From Verrucomicrobiia bacterium (GTDB lineage Bacteria; Verrucomicrobiota; Verrucomicrobiia; Limisphaerales; UBA9464): a DNA stretch of 64,000 nucleotides. Within the stretch, counting starts at the first letter, position 1. The number at the start of each line of letters is the position of its first letter. Below the pieces are notes generated by a model that saw only the letters and a list, made by a program, of their open reading frames with translations, made no database searches and had not been told where the DNA came from. The translations under genes were made by a program, and so were the position numbers. Location: contig JAHCBB010000008.1 in assembly GCA_019634635.1 (NCBI GenBank), positions 124,001 through 188,000 on the forward strand. The letters run 5' to 3'. Positions 26,852 to 35,142 of the stretch are shown here, piece after piece.

Positions 26852-28381
26852 TCACCGTCGGCACCACCGAAACCACCATGCCATCAACCGCTTGACCGGT
26901 GGAGTCAGCCGCGTACGCCGGTACAGATCCCCGGTGCGGCGGAATGCGTCCGCGTGCGTGGGATAGGGATGGATGGCTGCTCCCACCGTGTCCAATCCCA
27001 GCCCCCCTTTCATGGCGAGTGTGATTTCCCCGATCTGGTCGCCCGCTCTCGGCGCCACCACTGTCGCCCCCACAATCGTGTCCGTGCCCCGTCGCACGTG
27101 AATCCTCACAAATCCCGATGAGTCCCCGTCGAGGATGGCTCGATCCACCTTCGACAATTCCTGCGTAAACGTGTCCACCTCCATGCCCCGATCACGGGCC
27201 TCCGACGCGCCAACCCCCACATGCGCCAACTCCGGCGACGTGTAGGTGCACCGGGGAATCAGCAGCGAACCCACCCGGGCACGGCCGGGAAACAGGGCGT
27301 TCTGGATCACCAGACGCGCCATGAAGTCGGCGGCATGCGTAAACTGATGGGGCGAACACACGTCACCGCAGGCAAAAATCCGTGGGTTCGTGGTCCGCAG
27401 GTGGTCATCCACCGTCACGCCATGCGGTCCATGAGCCACGCCGGCGGCATCGAGTCCAAGACCCGCGACGTTGGGTATCCGGCCCGTGGCGACCAGCAGC
27501 TGATCCACGACGAACTCACCCGAGCCAGCCTCCGGACCGGGCTGCAACCCGATTCCTCCGGCGGCCCCGGCAGCAACCCGCAGCGCACGGCCGCCAGGCA
27601 ACACCCGCACGCCGTCACGCTCCATTGCCGCCCGCACCATGGCGACCGCATCGCGATCTTCGCGCGGCAGCAACCCGCGCGCCCCTTCCACCAGCACCAC
27701 CTCGGAGCCCAGCAGGGCAAAGGCCTGGGCCAGCTCGCAACCGATGGGACCCGCGCCAAGAAGGCCCAGGCGCCGCGGCAACCGTGTCAGGTTGAACACG
27801 GTCTCGTTGGTCAGGAACGGCACCGCCGCGAGTCCGGGAACCGGCGGCACGGCCGGACGCGCTCCCGTGGCGATCACCGCCCTGGCAAAGCGGAGGGACT
27901 GTCCGCCGACCACCACGGTGTCGAAACTGGTGAAGCAGCCCGCGCCGAAGTAGACGTCCACCCCCAGGTCCCGGAATCGGCGCGCCGAGTCGTGCGGACT
28001 GATATCGGCGCGCAGCCGGCGCATGCGCTCCATCACCTGACCGAAGTCCACCGTCACTCCGTCGGGGACCCGGACGCCGAACCGCCCGGCATCGCGGACC
28101 GCGGCGACCGCCCGCGCAGCCCGAATCACGGCCTTGGACGGAACGCATCCGGTGTTCAGGCAGTCGCCTCCCATGAAATGCCGCTCAATCAAGGCCACGC
28201 GCGCCCCGAGATCGGCGGCAATCGCCGCCGCAACGAGCCCCCCGGTTCCCGCGCCAAGCACCACGAGGTTGTAGCGTCCCGCCGGTGTGGGATTGACCCA
28301 GTCGGGAGGATGAACGTTGGCGACCAGCCGATCGTCGTGGGCGTCCCCGGACGTGCGTGGAGGCGGTGCGGAATGACTCAT
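26852..28381 (-). CDS. MerA-like FAD-dependent pyridine nucleotide-disulfide oxidoreductase
   Basis: 509 residues from ATG 28381, with GGAG about 10 bases upstream. The FAD site is VVLGAGTGG (~40-48), and the redox-active pair C74/C79 lies in GGDCLNTGCVPSKA. The second nucleotide site is LGLLGAGPIGCELAQAF, and a FACGDV-type FAD motif and an HPYPTHADAFR-type dimerisation end follow. It resembles mercuric reductase/dihydrolipoamide dehydrogenase but lacks the HMA domain and the C-terminal Cys pair of true MerA, so the substrate is probably not Hg(II). The gene lies 28 bp after a TVP38 gene, a pairing seen in other bacteria. Confidence 0.88.
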   Translation of the reverse strand: MSHSAPPPRTSGDAHDDRLVANVHPPDWVNPTPAGRYNLVVLGAGTGGLVAAAIAADLGARVALIERHFMGGDCLNTGCVPSKAVIRAARAVAAVRDAGRFGVRVPDGVTVDFGQVMERMRRLRADISPHDSARRFRDLGVDVYFGAGCFTSFDTVVVGGQSLRFARAVIATGARPAVPPVPGLAAVPFLTNETVFNLTRLPRRLGLLGAGPIGCELAQAFALLGSEVVLVEGARGLLPREDRDAVAMVRAAMERDGVRVLPGGRALRVAAGAAGGIGLQPGPEAGSGEFVVDQLLVATGRIPNVAGLGLDAAGVAHGPHGVTVDDHLRTTNPRIFACGDVCSPHQFTHAADFMARLVIQNALFPGRARVGSLLIPRCTYTSPELAHVGVGASEARDRGMEVDTFTQELSKVDRAILDGDSSGFVRIHVRRGTDTIVGATVVAPRAGDQIGEITLAMKGGLGLDTVGAAIHPYPTHADAFRRTGDLYRRTRLTPPVKRLMAWWFRWCRR

Positions 28382-28409
28382 GATGGGAACTCCATTGGGC
28401 CAACGTCCA

Positions 28410-29108
28410 TCAAAGGCGCCTCGCCAGGGCACGACGTGCAATGCGGGTGATGAGGACCGTGACGGTCACCGTGGCCATCAGGCCCACGCCGTAGAGTGCC
28501 CATTCCATCGGCGTTCGCTCTCGCGTTCCCACCGCCGCCTGAGCCAGCGAACCCAGATAGACGTACAGCACGGTCCCGGGCATCATGCCGATCCAGGACG
28601 CCAGGACAAACGGACCCAGCCGTACCCGGGTCAATCCAAAGGCATAGTTGAGCAGATTGAAGGGAAAGATCGGCGACAAACGGGTCAGTCCCACAATCTT
28701 CCAACCTTCCGCGGCCACCGCACGATCCACCGCGGCAAAGCGCGCATCCCCTTCAAGGCGGCGCGCGATGGCGTCCCGGGCCATGTACCGTCCCAGCAGG
28801 AACGCACCGGTGGCGCCAAGGGTGGATCCGGCCGACACGTACACCGATCCCCAGACCACACCGAAAAGCGCCCCGGCCCCCAATGTCAGCGCGGACCCCG
28901 GAACGAACAGAACAGTCGCCACCACGTAAATGCCGATGAACAGGACCGGTCCCCATGGACCCAGCCGCTGCACCGCCTCCAACCCGTGCCGGAGCACCTC
29001 CTGCACGGGCAACATCCGGACGAGGACGAGGACTCCGGCAGCAGCAGGAAGGAGCAACCACCAGCGGCTGATGGACCGTGATGCGTTGGGCTGTGGCGTA
29101 GAGGACAC
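28410..29108 (-). CDS. TVP38/TMEM64 family (DedA-like) membrane protein
   Basis: About 232 residues from GTG 29108; the frame is open to ATG 29219, which would overlap the end of priA. Five to six membrane segments are present, with the family core FVPGSALTLGAGALFGVVWG, GATGAFLLGRYMAR, and RLSPIFPFNLLNYAFGLT followed by FVLASWIGMMPGTVLYVYLG. The family includes lipid scramblase-like proteins of the VTT domain. It sits between priA and the MerA-like gene on the same strand. Confidence 0.88.
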   Translation of the reverse strand: MSSTPQPNASRSISRWWLLLPAAAGVLVLVRMLPVQEVLRHGLEAVQRLGPWGPVLFIGIYVVATVLFVPGSALTLGAGALFGVVWGSVYVSAGSTLGATGAFLLGRYMARDAIARRLEGDARFAAVDRAVAAEGWKIVGLTRLSPIFPFNLLNYAFGLTRVRLGPFVLASWIGMMPGTVLYVYLGSLAQAAVGTRERTPMEWALYGVGLMATVTVTVLITRIARRALARRL

Positions 29109-29175
29109 GACAACGGTCTGAGTCTGCCAGTCCACTTGGGGTGAGAAAACTTGCGGACGGCAAAAACTTTTGTGT

Positions 29176-31485
29176 TCAGGACAGGTCCACCGGGTCCACG
29201 TCAATGCCCATCTGGACATCCTCCGGCAGCGTCAGCCCGGCGCGCAGCGCGGCAAGTTCGCCGCTCAACCGCGCCATCGAACGGGTCCGCATCATGATCT
29301 GATGGCGGTACAGGGTTTCCGCCCGCATGAGCGGTGCCGGCGCCGGTCCTGCGAGAATCAGATCGCGCCAGTCCTTGAGCCGCGCAGACAGCTGTTTGGC
29401 CACGTGGTCCGCGGCCAGGCGCACCTTGTCGTCGTTGCGTCCCTTGAACGTGATCAGGACCACGCGGGCCACAGGCGGATAGCGCAACGACTGCCGGAAT
29501 TCGAGCTCCTGATCGTAGAACCCCTCATAGTCGTGGCGGCGGGCAAACTGGATGGCCGGATGGAAGGGTGTGAACGTCTGGACAAAGACCTCGCCCTCGA
29601 CATCCCCGCGTCCCGCGCGACCGCTCACCTGGGTGAGCAACTGGAACGTGCGTTCGCCAGCCCGGAAGTCCGGCAGGTGCAGTGCGAGATCGGCATGAAT
29701 GATCCCGACCAGCGTGACGTTCGGGAAGTGCAGTCCCTTGGCGATCATCTGGGTACCCACCAGCACATCCATGCGACCGGTTCGGAACTCCGTCAGCACC
29801 CGGCGGTAGTCGTCCTTGCGCTTGAGCGTGTCCGTGTCCATCCGGCTCACCCGGGCCTTCGGGAACAGCTTGCGGAGGGCATCCTCCACGCGTTCCGTGC
29901 CGAGGCCGGAGAACCGGATGCGGGGATTGGCGCATTGCGGGCAGGCGGAGGGCACGGGTGCCGCGTGGCCGCAGATGTGGCACCGGATTTCGCCAGCCTG
30001 GCGATGGTAGGTGAGCGAGACGCTGCAGTTGGGGCAACCGGCGACGTATCCGCACTGGTCGCACTGGAGCGAGGAGGAGAATCCACGCCGGTTCAGGAAC
30101 AGAATCGTCTGCTCGCCCCGTTCGAGGCGCTGATGGATTGCCTCGCGCAGGGGCACCGAAAAGACCGGAGGCCCGCCGCCTCGTCCCGACCGCCGTTCCA
30201 TGCGCAGATCCACCACGCGGACCACCGGCAAACGGGTGTCGGTGACGCGCCGCAGCAGCTCCAACAGGACGTACTTCCCGCGACGAGCGTTGTGATAGCT
30301 CTCCATCGAGGGTGTCGCCGATCCCAGGACCACGGTGGCCCCTTCGCGTTGTCCGCGCACGACAGCGACATCCCGGGCGTGATACCGGGGCGACTCCTCC
30401 TGCTTGTAGGAATGCTCATGTTCCTCGTCCACGATGAGCAATCCGAGCGGATCCACCGGGGCAAACACCGCAGACCGCGCCCCGATCACGATCCGGGCCC
30501 TGCCGGCCCGGATCTTGTGCCATTCATCGTGCCGCTCACCTGCGCTCAACCGGGAATGAAGCACCGCCACCAGGGTGCGGTGGGGTCCGCCGGAGAACCG
30601 GGCCTTGAAACGTTCCACCGTCTGGGGTGTGAGCGAAATTTCCGGCACCAGCACGATGCCGCCGCGCCCCCGCGCCAGAGTTTCCGCCAATGCCTGCAGG
30701 TAGACCTCGGTCTTTCCGGACCCGGTGACGCCGTGAAGCAGAAAGACCCGGGGAGCGGGTCCCGGACCGGCGGAGTCTCCGACGTCAATGGCATTCCGGA
30801 TCGCGGCCAGCGCTGCAGCCTGCTCCTCGTTGGGCGTCAACGGCGTCGTGGGAATGAACCGCTCGTGGGCATAGGGGTCACGCTCTTCGCGACGGGCAGC
30901 CACGAGGGCATACCCCTTGTCCTCCAGCTTGCGGACCGTTTCCGCGGTGGTGCCAGCCAGACGGACCAGTTCCTGGAGCGGCAATTCCCTCCATTCTTCC
31001 AGAATGTTCCAAACCAGTTGCTGACGGGGCGTCAGCGCGGGCAGCTCCATCCCGGAGACGGGCATGGCGTGCACATGCAATCGTTCACGCCATCCGGCCT
31101 CCTCCCGCCGCACCGCCTCAGGGAGCACGCTTTTGAGCGCCGTCTCGACCGGGCAGCAGTAGTAGCCCGCGAGCCAGCGGGCGAGATCCAGCACCTTCGG
31201 GGTCAGCAGGCTCTGTTCTCCGATGAGCTTGGAGATCGCCTTGAGGGAATCGTGGTCGGAAGACTCCACCACACCGGTCACGACACCAAGTCTCGATCCG
31301 TGGCCAAACGGCACCCGGACACGGGAGCCCACGACCAGCCTCCCGGACATCGCTTCAGGGATCGAGTAATCAAACTCCCGTCCGATCGCGAGATCGAGCA
31401 TGACCCGGGCAACCACAGACGGAGCTTCAACGGATGGGTGACTGCGGGGAAGCGCGATCCCGCCTCCAGGACCCCCCAAGCCCAT
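29176..31485 (-). CDS. priA: Primosomal protein N' (replication restart helicase PriA)
   Basis: A 3'-5' superfamily-2 helicase that reloads the replisome at stalled forks. It has 769 residues from ATG 31485, slightly longer than usual at the N-terminus. The 3'-DNA-binding domain comprises the first ~110 residues. Walker A GVTGSGKTE is at ~252-260 and the DEEH box is in LLIVDEEHEHSYKQEE. Zinc-binding Cys pairs are in LQCDQCGYVAGCPNC and IRCHICGHAA/ACPQC, and helicase motif VGTQMIAKGLHFPNV follows. The C-terminal domain ends VDPVDLS. It is the second gene of a minus-strand run beginning with a haem protein. Confidence 0.96.
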   Translation of the reverse strand: MGLGGPGGGIALPRSHPSVEAPSVVARVMLDLAIGREFDYSIPEAMSGRLVVGSRVRVPFGHGSRLGVVTGVVESSDHDSLKAISKLIGEQSLLTPKVLDLARWLAGYYCCPVETALKSVLPEAVRREEAGWRERLHVHAMPVSGMELPALTPRQQLVWNILEEWRELPLQELVRLAGTTAETVRKLEDKGYALVAARREERDPYAHERFIPTTPLTPNEEQAAALAAIRNAIDVGDSAGPGPAPRVFLLHGVTGSGKTEVYLQALAETLARGRGGIVLVPEISLTPQTVERFKARFSGGPHRTLVAVLHSRLSAGERHDEWHKIRAGRARIVIGARSAVFAPVDPLGLLIVDEEHEHSYKQEESPRYHARDVAVVRGQREGATVVLGSATPSMESYHNARRGKYVLLELLRRVTDTRLPVVRVVDLRMERRSGRGGGPPVFSVPLREAIHQRLERGEQTILFLNRRGFSSSLQCDQCGYVAGCPNCSVSLTYHRQAGEIRCHICGHAAPVPSACPQCANPRIRFSGLGTERVEDALRKLFPKARVSRMDTDTLKRKDDYRRVLTEFRTGRMDVLVGTQMIAKGLHFPNVTLVGIIHADLALHLPDFRAGERTFQLLTQVSGRAGRGDVEGEVFVQTFTPFHPAIQFARRHDYEGFYDQELEFRQSLRYPPVARVVLITFKGRNDDKVRLAADHVAKQLSARLKDWRDLILAGPAPAPLMRAETLYRHQIMMRTRSMARLSGELAALRAGLTLPEDVQMGIDVDPVDLS

Positions 31486-31547
31486 CCGCGGTGCCGCCAA
31501 ACGCCCCAGGACAACTCTCTCTGGCAGCGCTCAAGGGTCCGTCCGGT

Positions 31548-32678
31548 TCAAGGTGACTCTGACCTGAGCGAGGCCAAGTACTCGATGAGGTCGGCAAATT
31601 CTTCGGCGGATAGTTGCTCCTCCAGCCCCGCTGGCATGATGGAAAGCGTCTGCTGTTCACGGGACGCAATGTCCTCCTTTTGGATCGCCACCACCGGTTG
31701 CCCCGGAAGTTTGAGAAGGAGTTCATCCGCCGACTCACTGGCGATCAGGCCGAGGTACTCCTCTCCATCCGTCCGCGTGATCTGCCATGCTTCGAACCCA
31801 AAAGAGATGCCGCTGCTGGGTTCCAGAATCGCCGCAATCAGCGCCTCCCGGGCCAGCTTTGAGCCGATCCCGGTGAGTTTCGGTCCAAAATCCACGCCGT
31901 CGTCGCCCACCTGATGGCAGGCGCTACACGCCACGTCGGACCGGCGAAACAGCTCGCGGCCACGCGTCGCATCCCCCCGCATTGCCAGCAACTCCCCCAT
32001 CGGAGGCAATGGACGCCTCCCGGCCGGGGACTTCCCCGGCCTCAGGGCCACCAGCGCATCGCGAACTCCCGGGAGGCGCGAAGCGTACAGCGCAGATTCC
32101 GCCTCCTTCGCCAGCGAGTCCGGCAGGGCATTTTCCACGAGGAGGTCCAAGAGCTTAGACGCCCCCGCCGGGCTGGAAACCAGGACTCGAATTGCCGCCC
32201 GACGGGTCTCCTCGGAGCGGGCGGCATCCTCAATCAGTCCGAATGCGGGCTCTGCACAGCGGGCGTCTCCGGCGGATGCCATCGCCTGGAGCAGGGCCAT
32301 CGCAGTGGCATCATCGCCGTTCAACGCCACATTCAGTTGTCGGACATCGCCCCCGTCCAGAATCCACCGAACCGCTTCTCCGGCCTCGGGGGCGGAGGGG
32401 TGTCGCACGGCAACCGCCAGCAGATTCGAGTGCATACCTTCCAGCCGGAATGCAGCCACAAGTCCGACCAGTTCGGGCTCGGATCCAATCTGGGATGCCA
32501 ACCGGTGAACGGCCTGACGGAGTGCCGGGTTTCCATCCAAGTCCTTGTTCTCCATCCGCAGCAGCGCCTCCAGCGCAAGACGGGATCGGTCGGAGACCTC
32601 CCCACTGGAAGGAAATGAGGCCACCGTTCCAATGAGAACGAGGGAGACGACGGCGAGGTGCTTCCGAATCAACTCCAT
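31548..32678 (-). CDS. Secreted PVC-type c-type cytochrome (haem-binding C-terminal domain)
   Basis: 376 residues from ATG 32678, with a signal peptide (IRKHLAVVSLVLIGTVASF); the open frame upstream runs into tRNA-Glu and is not coding. The first ~240 residues are Ala-rich helical HEAT-like sequence. The haem motif CSACH is at 251-255, followed by the PVC-type domain (GVDFGPKLTGIGSKLAREAL, then LSIMPAGLEEQLSAEEFADL). It is the same C-terminal module as in the large protein at 1517-4789 but lacks the dehydrogenase propeller, so it may be an electron-transfer partner. It probably resides in the periplasm. Confidence 0.85.
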   Translation of the reverse strand: MELIRKHLAVVSLVLIGTVASFPSSGEVSDRSRLALEALLRMENKDLDGNPALRQAVHRLASQIGSEPELVGLVAAFRLEGMHSNLLAVAVRHPSAPEAGEAVRWILDGGDVRQLNVALNGDDATAMALLQAMASAGDARCAEPAFGLIEDAARSEETRRAAIRVLVSSPAGASKLLDLLVENALPDSLAKEAESALYASRLPGVRDALVALRPGKSPAGRRPLPPMGELLAMRGDATRGRELFRRSDVACSACHQVGDDGVDFGPKLTGIGSKLAREALIAAILEPSSGISFGFEAWQITRTDGEEYLGLIASESADELLLKLPGQPVVAIQKEDIASREQQTLSIMPAGLEEQLSAEEFADLIEYLASLRSESP

Positions 32679-32723
32679 CCAGCGAACAGAAGAAACCGGA
32701 CTCCTCCGCGAGAATTCCCGGGC

Positions 32724-32798
32724 TGGTAGCGCGTACGGGAATCGAACCCGTCTTTCAGCCTTGAGAGGGCCGTGTCCTAGCCGATAGACGAACGCGCC
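32724..32798 (-). tRNA. tRNA-Glu (anticodon CUC)
   Basis: Minus-strand cloverleaf: acceptor GGCGCGT with ACGCGCT (G1-U72 pair), D arm, anticodon stem CGGCC/GGCTG around loop CTCTCAA (anticodon CTC), and T arm with GGTTCGATTCC. An encoded CCA occupies 32726-32724. It lies between the terminator at 32851-32886 and the haem protein gene. Confidence 0.93.
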
Positions 32799-32850
32799 AG
32801 ACCGTTGGATGGTGCGGAACCGGTAATTGGAGTCAAACGGGGAATTCCTG

Positions 32851-32886
32851 AAAACAAAAAAGCCGTCCCGGAACCCGGGACGGCTT
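32851..32886 (-). terminator. Rho-independent terminator after the PEP-CTERM gene
   Basis: On the minus strand, AAGCCGTCCCGG-GTT-CCGGGACGGCTT forms a 12-bp perfect stem followed by TTTTTGTTTTC. It sits 17 bp after the stop of the gene at 32903-33394 and separates it from tRNA-Glu. Confidence 0.93.
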
Positions 32887-32902
32887 GAGAGCAAAGGGCC
32901 GC

Positions 32903-33394
32903 TTACTTGCGGCGGGCCACGAAGAACAGGCCAACCAGACCCAAGGCAGCCAGCGCCACCGTGGAGGGCTCGGGAATCACTTCCAGCTGGAGGCCGGTGA
33001 AGTTCCCAGCAACGCCGAGCGCCGGAGGAGGCGTGGCACCGCCACCGAACTGAGTCAGGGTGACGAGCGCCTCATTCTTGATCAGCGCACTGGCATAACT
33101 CGCACCGGAGGAGGTGTCCCATGCGCGGATGGTGATGGACGTCGTCGGAATGTCCGTCACACCCAGGAAGAACAGTCCGTCGGCTCCAAGGCCGCCAGAG
33201 GCGATGACAGATTCCCCGGACAGGACTTCAACCTGACCAAGAGCCTTGGCGAGCGGAGCGCCGCCCACGCCCAAGATGAAGGCACGGGCAGTACCTCCCG
33301 GCGGAGTGAAGTTGTTGTTGAGGTTGACGGTTCCTTGGGCGAGGGCGGACAGCCCGGCGGCCAAGCCGATGATGGTCAACAGGATTTTATTCAT
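32903..33394 (-). CDS. PEP-CTERM sorting-signal protein
   Basis: 163 residues. The N-terminal signal peptide is MNKILLTIIGLAAGLSALAQ. The C-terminal PEP-CTERM anchor starts at residue 141 (PEPSTVALAALGLVGLFF, then Arg-Arg-Lys). Such proteins are exported, cleaved and handled by the exosortase system, often in exopolysaccharide-forming bacteria. No exosortase gene is in this window. The central part is beta-rich, with no known domain. It is followed by a strong terminator and preceded on the same strand by another small secreted protein. Confidence 0.9.
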   Translation of the reverse strand: MNKILLTIIGLAAGLSALAQGTVNLNNNFTPPGGTARAFILGVGGAPLAKALGQVEVLSGESVIASGGLGADGLFFLGVTDIPTTSITIRAWDTSSGASYASALIKNEALVTLTQFGGGATPPPALGVAGNFTGLQLEVIPEPSTVALAALGLVGLFFVARRK

Positions 33395-33441
33395 GGTTGT
33401 CGTTGGAAGCAGTCGTTGGAGGAGAACTGGCGACCGTCAGC

Positions 33442-34056
33442 TTACTGAACGGTGAAGGTCTTGGTCCAGGTGAACGCCTCGGTGGTCTGCACCACGAAGC
33501 CCTGACCGACGGTGAAGCTGGGCTCGCCCACCGGCCAGATGCCGTCGCCGAGGGTATCGAACGCCGTGTAACCGGTGCCCGTCCAGGTCAGAACGGTGGA
33601 GCCGTCCGGAGGGGTGAGGCCCAGTTCGGTCGCCGTGCCAGCGATGGGGATCTTCGAGGACACGAAGTTGTTGCCCACGACCAGCGCGGTGGCCTGGGTG
33701 CCGATCAAGGCATCACCCACCGTGGTGACCGAGGTGTCAGCCCCGACGTCCACAAACACGCCCATGCCGGGAACCAATGCGAAGTCGTCGCCACCGACGA
33801 CGCCCACACCGGCCAGGATATCCGTGCCGACGAAACCGCTGCCAGTCCACCGGAGGATGGAGCAGTCAATCCCGCCGAAGATGGTGCTGACGTTGTTGCC
33901 GTTGGCCGCCGTGTTGTCCAGCGGGTTGGTGACCAGGTTGAGACCGCTCTTGAGGTTCAACTTGACGTACCCGACGATGTTGGAGCTGACCGCCGCCGTG
34001 GCCGTGGAGGCCAGCGCCACAGCAGCAGCGGAGAGTGCGAGGATGTTTTTGTTCAT
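33442..34056 (-). CDS. Small secreted protein with N-terminal SSNIVGYVK motif
   Basis: 204 residues. The signal peptide is followed immediately by SSNIVGYVKLNL. I recognise this mature N-terminus from many paralogous secreted proteins of Verrucomicrobiota, whose function is not established. The mature part is beta-rich, with repeated ILRWTGSGF and VLTWTGTGY strands, suggesting two similar halves (about 50-110 and 140-190). It has no membrane anchor or lipobox. A possible -35 (TTGACG on the minus strand at 34117-34112) lies 56 bp upstream of the start. It stands 47 bp upstream of the PEP-CTERM gene. Confidence 0.75.
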   Translation of the reverse strand: MNKNILALSAAAVALASTATAAVSSNIVGYVKLNLKSGLNLVTNPLDNTAANGNNVSTIFGGIDCSILRWTGSGFVGTDILAGVGVVGGDDFALVPGMGVFVDVGADTSVTTVGDALIGTQATALVVGNNFVSSKIPIAGTATELGLTPPDGSTVLTWTGTGYTAFDTLGDGIWPVGEPSFTVGQGFVVQTTEAFTWTKTFTVQ

Positions 34057-34204
34057 GAGAGACCAGATGGTTTCCGTGTGTGAGAGAGAGGTTCCAGAAG
34101 GTGGCCCCGAGCGTCAACCAAATTTTCTTCAGAATCTTGAATCGGAATCGGGACGGGGGTTTTGAAGCGGGATTCGGTGATCCAGAGGTCTTCCGGCTTC
34201 AGAA

Positions 34205-35026
34205 TCAGGGCGCAAATCGGGACGGGGGCGGAACCGGGATGGGAACACCACCACTGCCGACGACTCCACCCGTTTCCGGAATCCCGGCCGCCGACGGTTC
34301 CTGGTTCAGGATCGGAGCCCCACGTGACAAGGCCCGCGCCGGCAGCGTCCGGGGCGCGGTGACCGTCCCGGGGTCCATCGCCGGCATTTGGACAGGAATG
34401 CCCCCTTGCTGCCCCGCCGCCACGGCCCCCGGGAAGACCGCTGGTGCCGCGGCAAGACCGGGATCGCTCAGGTTTACACCGCCCCGACCGATAACCACCG
34501 GCCCCGATTGGGCTGCCGGCTGGGGCACAGGAGCCACCGGCTGCGGGGTCGGCGTGCCCGGGCGCCCACCGGGTGCCTGGACCGGCACCGCTCCCGCGGC
34601 GCTCTTCATTCCATTGTCCTTGAAATTCAGCACCACTTCGCGGCCTCCGACCAGGACCCGGACCTTGCCCTCTCGCGGCAGAATCTCCTGAACCTTCAGA
34701 TCCTGGATCTCTTCACCCTCCCGCGCCGTCTCGTAATCCGGACTCTTGGCTCCGGGGCGATTGACCACAAAGTAGGCCTTTTTGATGCCCCGCTCGTGCG
34801 AAACGCCCGTCAGAAACACATTCGGCGGTGGAGCCGGGGGCGGCGGGGGCGGCGGGGTCTGATCCGGCTCGGGAGGCGGACGGATCCCGAATGCATTTCG
34901 GTTGGTGATGACCCCGTAGGGATTGTCCGGAGATCCGGCGTTGATCGCTCCCACCGTTGGAACGACGGCAAACGCCGCCAGCAACCCGGCAATTCGGGCC
35001 AACGAAGATGGCGTGGGAACCGGCAT
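34205..35026 (-). CDS. Exported Pro-rich protein with a PulC/GspC-like core
   Basis: 273 residues from ATG 35026 (frame open to 35128). A signal-like segment LARIAGLLAAFAVVPTVGA precedes RNAFGIRPPPEP, a run of prolines, and VFLTGVSHERGIKKAYFVVN with EGEEIQDLKVQEI. These strands resemble the homology region of type II secretion protein C and related PVC proteins, which act with pseudopilins. The rest (~150-273) is Pro/Gly/Ala-rich and low-complexity. No other secretion-system gene is adjacent, so a secretion role is only suggested. Confidence 0.6.
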   Translation of the reverse strand: MPVPTPSSLARIAGLLAAFAVVPTVGAINAGSPDNPYGVITNRNAFGIRPPPEPDQTPPPPPPPAPPPNVFLTGVSHERGIKKAYFVVNRPGAKSPDYETAREGEEIQDLKVQEILPREGKVRVLVGGREVVLNFKDNGMKSAAGAVPVQAPGGRPGTPTPQPVAPVPQPAAQSGPVVIGRGGVNLSDPGLAAAPAVFPGAVAAGQQGGIPVQMPAMDPGTVTAPRTLPARALSRGAPILNQEPSAAGIPETGGVVGSGGVPIPVPPPSRFAP

Positions 35027-35142
35027 AGGCAGAGTCTGAAACACCAAACCCTGATGGAAGTTGCCCCCGCGGGCCGCCGATCGCCAGCCGAAATCCTGTA
35101 CCGGCATGCCGGGGCTCTCTGCGTCCAACCCCGTTGGACTCC

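Noticed and set aside
26852..28381. Mercuric reductase (merA)
   Set aside because: It lacks the C-terminal Cys pair and HMA domain, and no mer genes are nearby; called MerA-like only.
29170..31914. Long plus-strand open frame (914 codons) opposite priA
   Set aside because: It is the antisense shadow of priA, which has every helicase and zinc motif.
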